Assembly (NCBI GenBank): GCA_902593165.1
Contig: CACJHI010000004.1
Location: 1-64,000, forward strand
Source of the DNA: an uncultured Bacteroidota bacterium
GTDB lineage: Bacteria > Bacteroidota > Bacteroidia > Flavobacteriales > Flavobacteriaceae
DNA length: 64,000 nt
Direction of reading: 5' to 3'
Part shown: positions 60,831 to 64,000 of the stretch, one piece after another
How the letters are laid out: every line of letters begins with the position of its first letter
How positions within the stretch are numbered: the stretch's first letter is position 1
The notes under the pieces: generated by a model
Seen by the model: only the letters and a program-made list of their open reading frames with translations
Databases searched by the model: none
What the model was told of the DNA's origin: nothing
Translations under genes and position numbers: made by a program

Positions 60831-62150
60831 ATGATTGATATTTTACCCAACATAATATTTAGTTTTCTACTGATAACATCAGTTGGTTTTTTTATGTATA
60901 ATATCAAAAAATTAATTACTGTTATAAAACTTGGTAAACCAATTGATAGAACCGATAATCCAAAAAAAAGACTTTCTAATATGGTTAGAATTGCCCTTGG
61001 TCAATCCAAAATGGTCACTAAACCAATTTCAGGATTTTTACATGTAATAGTTTATATTGGGTTTATTATAATTAATATTGAACTTCTTGAGATATTAATC
61101 GATGGGGTAACAGGTTCACATAGATTTTTTTCTAAATACTTTAATTCTAATTTTTACAACTTTTTAATTGCTTCTTTTGAAATTTTAGCACTGTTAGTTT
61201 TAATTTCAGTTATTTTATTTTGGACTAGAAGAAACATATTTAAAATAAAGAGATTTTTGAGTAATGAAATGAAGGGATGGCCAAAGTTTGATGCAGATAA
61301 TATACTCTACTTTGAGATAGTACTAATGTTATTATTTCTATCCATGAATGCAACTGATCTAATTCTACAAGAAAGAAATTATGAGGGCTACTATAAGGCT
61401 GGATCCTTTCCTGTTTCCTCTTTTATGGTTCCTTTATTTGATTCATTTGAAACTTCTACTGTCTATATTTTTGAAAGAGTTTTTTGGTGGCTACATATTA
61501 TCGGAATTTTCTTTTTTCTTAACTATTTGTATTACTCTAAACACTTGCATATTCTTTTAGCATTTCCAAATACTTATTATGCAAATCTCGAAAATAAAGG
61601 AAAGTTTGGAATATTAGAATCAGTTAAAAATGAAGTTCTATTGATGTTCTACCCAGAGAAAGCATCTCAATCAAATGGAAATGTTGACAAATTCGGAGCC
61701 TCAGATGTACTTGATTTAAATTGGGTTCAATTAATGAATGCATACTCTTGTACTGAATGTGGAAGATGTACTAGCGAGTGTCCTGCTAATCTTACTGGAA
61801 AAAAATTATCTCCACGAAAGATTATGATGGATACAAGAGACAGACTCGAAAAGGTATCAAAAAACATATCAGTTAATAAAGGTAAATTTGTTGATGATGG
61901 TGACAGGCTTTTAGATAACTATATTACTAAAGAAGAGCTTTGGGCTTGCACTTCATGTAATGCGTGTGTCGAAGCTTGTCCAATTAATATTGATCCATTA
62001 TCAATTATTATGGATATGAGACAATATTTGATAATGGAAGAATCATCCGCTCATCCGGATTTAAATAATATGATGAATAACATTGAAAATAATGGAGCCC
62101 CATGGCCTTATAATCAACAGGACAGGGAACTATGGATCCAAGAATCTTAA
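60831..62150 (+). CDS. Membrane (Fe-S)-binding protein, 4Fe-4S dicluster (heterodisulfide-reductase-like)
   Basis: CTECGRCTSECPANLTGKKLSPRKIMMD and CTSCNACVEACPINIDP; several TM segments. Confidence 0.92.
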   Translation: MIDILPNIIFSFLLITSVGFFMYNIKKLITVIKLGKPIDRTDNPKKRLSNMVRIALGQSKMVTKPISGFLHVIVYIGFIIINIELLEILIDGVTGSHRFFSKYFNSNFYNFLIASFEILALLVLISVILFWTRRNIFKIKRFLSNEMKGWPKFDADNILYFEIVLMLLFLSMNATDLILQERNYEGYYKAGSFPVSSFMVPLFDSFETSTVYIFERVFWWLHIIGIFFFLNYLYYSKHLHILLAFPNTYYANLENKGKFGILESVKNEVLLMFYPEKASQSNGNVDKFGASDVLDLNWVQLMNAYSCTECGRCTSECPANLTGKKLSPRKIMMDTRDRLEKVSKNISVNKGKFVDDGDRLLDNYITKEELWACTSCNACVEACPINIDPLSIIMDMRQYLIMEESSAHPDLNNMMNNIENNGAPWPYNQQDRELWIQES

Positions 62151-62159
62151 AAATTAAAT

Positions 62160-62609
62160 ATGAAAAAAGAAGAAGTAGAAAATTATTTACATCAAAAAAT
62201 TGAAAAAGGAGAGACAGTAAGTCCAATTTTACCAGATGGGATTAAAAACTATTTAATAGATATTGATGGAACAATTTGTGATGATGTTCCAAATGAGGAA
62301 CCTGAAAGAATGGTCACAGCTAAGCTTTATCCTGATGCACTTGATACTATTAATAACTGGTATGATAAAGGTCACATTATATGTTTCTTTACTGCTAGAA
62401 TTGAGTCTCATAGAGAAGTTACAGAGAAGTGGCTAAAGGATAATGGTTTTAAATATCATAGTTTACTTATGGGTAAGCCTCGAGGAGGAAATTATCATTG
62501 GATTGATAATCATCTTGTAAAAGCAACAAGATACAATGGAAAATTTACAGATTTAATTGAAAAGAAGGTCACCATAGAAGTTTTTGATGACGAGGATTCA
62601 AAAAAATAA
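62160..62609 (+). CDS. Small HAD-like phosphatase domain protein
   Basis: NYLIDIDGTICDDVPNEEPERM (DxDGT), ICFFTARIESHREVTEKWLKDNGF. Confidence 0.75.
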   Translation: MKKEEVENYLHQKIEKGETVSPILPDGIKNYLIDIDGTICDDVPNEEPERMVTAKLYPDALDTINNWYDKGHIICFFTARIESHREVTEKWLKDNGFKYHSLLMGKPRGGNYHWIDNHLVKATRYNGKFTDLIEKKVTIEVFDDEDSKK

Positions 62610-62612
62610 AAA

Positions 62613-63386
62613 ATGAAAGTACCTATTTTATCTGAGTTAAAGTCAAGAGGTGAGAATCCAGAATATCTTTTTTGGATTGGGTGTGCTGGCAGTTTTGATG
62701 ACAGATCAAAAAAGGTAACAAAAGCTTTTGTAAAAATTCTTAATAAGGCAAATATATCATATGCTATTCTTGGTAAGGAAGAGTCATGCACAGGTGATCC
62801 AGCCAAAAGATCAGGTAATGAGTTTTTATTCCAGATGAAAGCAATCTCAAATATTGAGATTCTTAATTCATACGATGTAAAAAAAATAATAACAACATGT
62901 CCCCATTGTTTTAACACTATTAAAAATGAATATCCAGAACTAGGAGGGAACTATAAGGTAATCCATCATACTACTTTTATAAATGACCTTGTTAAGGATA
63001 AAAAGATTTCAATCTCTGGAGGATATTACAAAGGAAAAAAGATTACTTATCATGATCCATGTTATCTTGGAAGAGCAAATGGTATTTATGAGGCTCCTAG
63101 GGAGGTTATTGATAAATTAGATGCTGAGCTTGTTGAGATGAAAAGCTGTAAATCAAAATCCTTATGTTGTGGTGCAGGTGGTGCACAAATGTTCAAAGAA
63201 CCTGAAAAAGGAAACCAAGATATAAATATTAAAAGGTCTGAAGAGGCTATTAAAACTGAGGCAAACATTGTAGCTGTCAGTTGTCCCTTCTGTAATACAA
63301 TGATGAATGACGGAATGACATCTAAACAGGAGAGTGTAGATGTAGTTGACATAGCACAAATGATTGAAAAAGCTGAAGACTTATGA
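62613..63386 (+). CDS. (Fe-S)-binding protein with CCG domains (heterodisulfide reductase subunit B-like)
   Basis: TTCPHCFNTIKNEYPELGG, YHDPCYLGRANGIYEAPREVI, LCCGAGGAQMF, VSCPFCNTMM. Confidence 0.92.
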   Translation: MKVPILSELKSRGENPEYLFWIGCAGSFDDRSKKVTKAFVKILNKANISYAILGKEESCTGDPAKRSGNEFLFQMKAISNIEILNSYDVKKIITTCPHCFNTIKNEYPELGGNYKVIHHTTFINDLVKDKKISISGGYYKGKKITYHDPCYLGRANGIYEAPREVIDKLDAELVEMKSCKSKSLCCGAGGAQMFKEPEKGNQDINIKRSEEAIKTEANIVAVSCPFCNTMMNDGMTSKQESVDVVDIAQMIEKAEDL

Positions 63387-63865
63387 TAGTTGATTTTAAA
63401 ACCATGCCTGATGATTCTAGAATTTGGATATACCAATCCAATAGAGACTTTAATGAATCAGAAATAGGAATTATAAATGATAAAACTATATCATTTCTTG
63501 ATAATTGGCAGGCACACGGAAAAGATCTTGAATGTTCATATTCAATAATTGATAAAAGATTTATTATAATTGCTGTTAATGAAAGTGTCAACCCAATTGG
63601 TGGATGCTCAATTGACTTTTCTCTTCAGCTAATAAAAGATATATCCAACACAATTGGAATTGACTTATTGAACAGGTTAGTAGTTAACTATAGATTAGAT
63701 AATAAAGTAGAATCATTAAGCCTAAGTGATTTAAAAAATAAAATTAAAGATGGGGACTTTTCTCCTGAAACTATTATATTCAATACAGCTATAAATTCTA
63801 AATCTGAGCTTTTAAATAATTTTGAAATAGATATTAGATCTTCATGGCTTTCTAAATTTATATAA
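63383..63865 (+). CDS. Conserved Bacteroidota hypothetical protein
   Basis: Intact ORF overlapping upstream gene by 4 nt (ATGA); DDSRIWIYQSNRDF, WQAHGKDLECSYSIIDKRFIIIAV. Confidence 0.65.
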   Translation: MIVDFKTMPDDSRIWIYQSNRDFNESEIGIINDKTISFLDNWQAHGKDLECSYSIIDKRFIIIAVNESVNPIGGCSIDFSLQLIKDISNTIGIDLLNRLVVNYRLDNKVESLSLSDLKNKIKDGDFSPETIIFNTAINSKSELLNNFEIDIRSSWLSKFI

Positions 63866-63866
63866 T

Positions 63867-64000
63867 ATGTTGAGAAACTTTTTTATAATTATTTTTAATG
63901 TAACTTTTGTTTTCTCACAAAATCTATACGAAGATTTAGACCTTCCCGAGAAAAAATGGGTAGATAGTGTCTATTCATCATTGACAACCGAAGAAAAGGT
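63867..64000 (+). CDS. 5' end of an exported protein, probably GH3-family beta-N-acetylhexosaminidase-like (truncated by window)
   Basis: MLRNFFIIIFNVTFVFSQNLYEDLDLPEKKWVDSVYSSLTTEEKV, resembling GH3 N-termini WVDSVYNSLTLEEKVGQ. Confidence 0.55.
   Translation, partial: MLRNFFIIIFNVTFVFSQNLYEDLDLPEKKWVDSVYSSLTTEEK

Overview
This 64 kb window is an AT-rich, tightly packed chromosomal segment from a marine-type Bacteroidota (Flavobacteriia-like) genome. Taxonomy is inferred from the gene families, SusC/SusD, DUF3822 and the TAnnTTTG -7 promoter elements. Core genes: pyrR(partial)-pyrB-pdxH-sixA-ppk1-ppx, dnaX, rnpB, rsmD, kdsB, a clpC-thrA-thrB-thrC-gcvT-yebC operon, gyrA, two tRNAs, rsmE, tsaD, tamB-like, pfkA, gapA, lptD-like, amidase, MCE and Fe-S proteins. 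The accessory region (about 23.65-46.02 kb) is a PUL-like locus. It holds an ECF sigma/FecR pair, an STN-SusC/SusD pair, ten sulfatase genes of different subfamilies, and a very short (191 aa) putative lipoprotein homologous to formylglycine-generating enzyme (FGE/SUMF1). I see no glycoside hydrolase or polysaccharide lyase inside it. Strongest candidates for follow-up: (1) the sulfatase-only locus with its miniature exported FGE; (2) a dnaX gene split by an A10 run with a hairpin, where the zero frame ends as gamma and the tau tail (about 186 open codons) lies in the -1 frame; (3) a strong hairpin/T-tract between susD and the nine-sulfatase operon with little room for a new promoter; (4) one sulfatase with a non-canonical CAQSR modification motif. 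All family assignments come from reading motifs; no database search was run.
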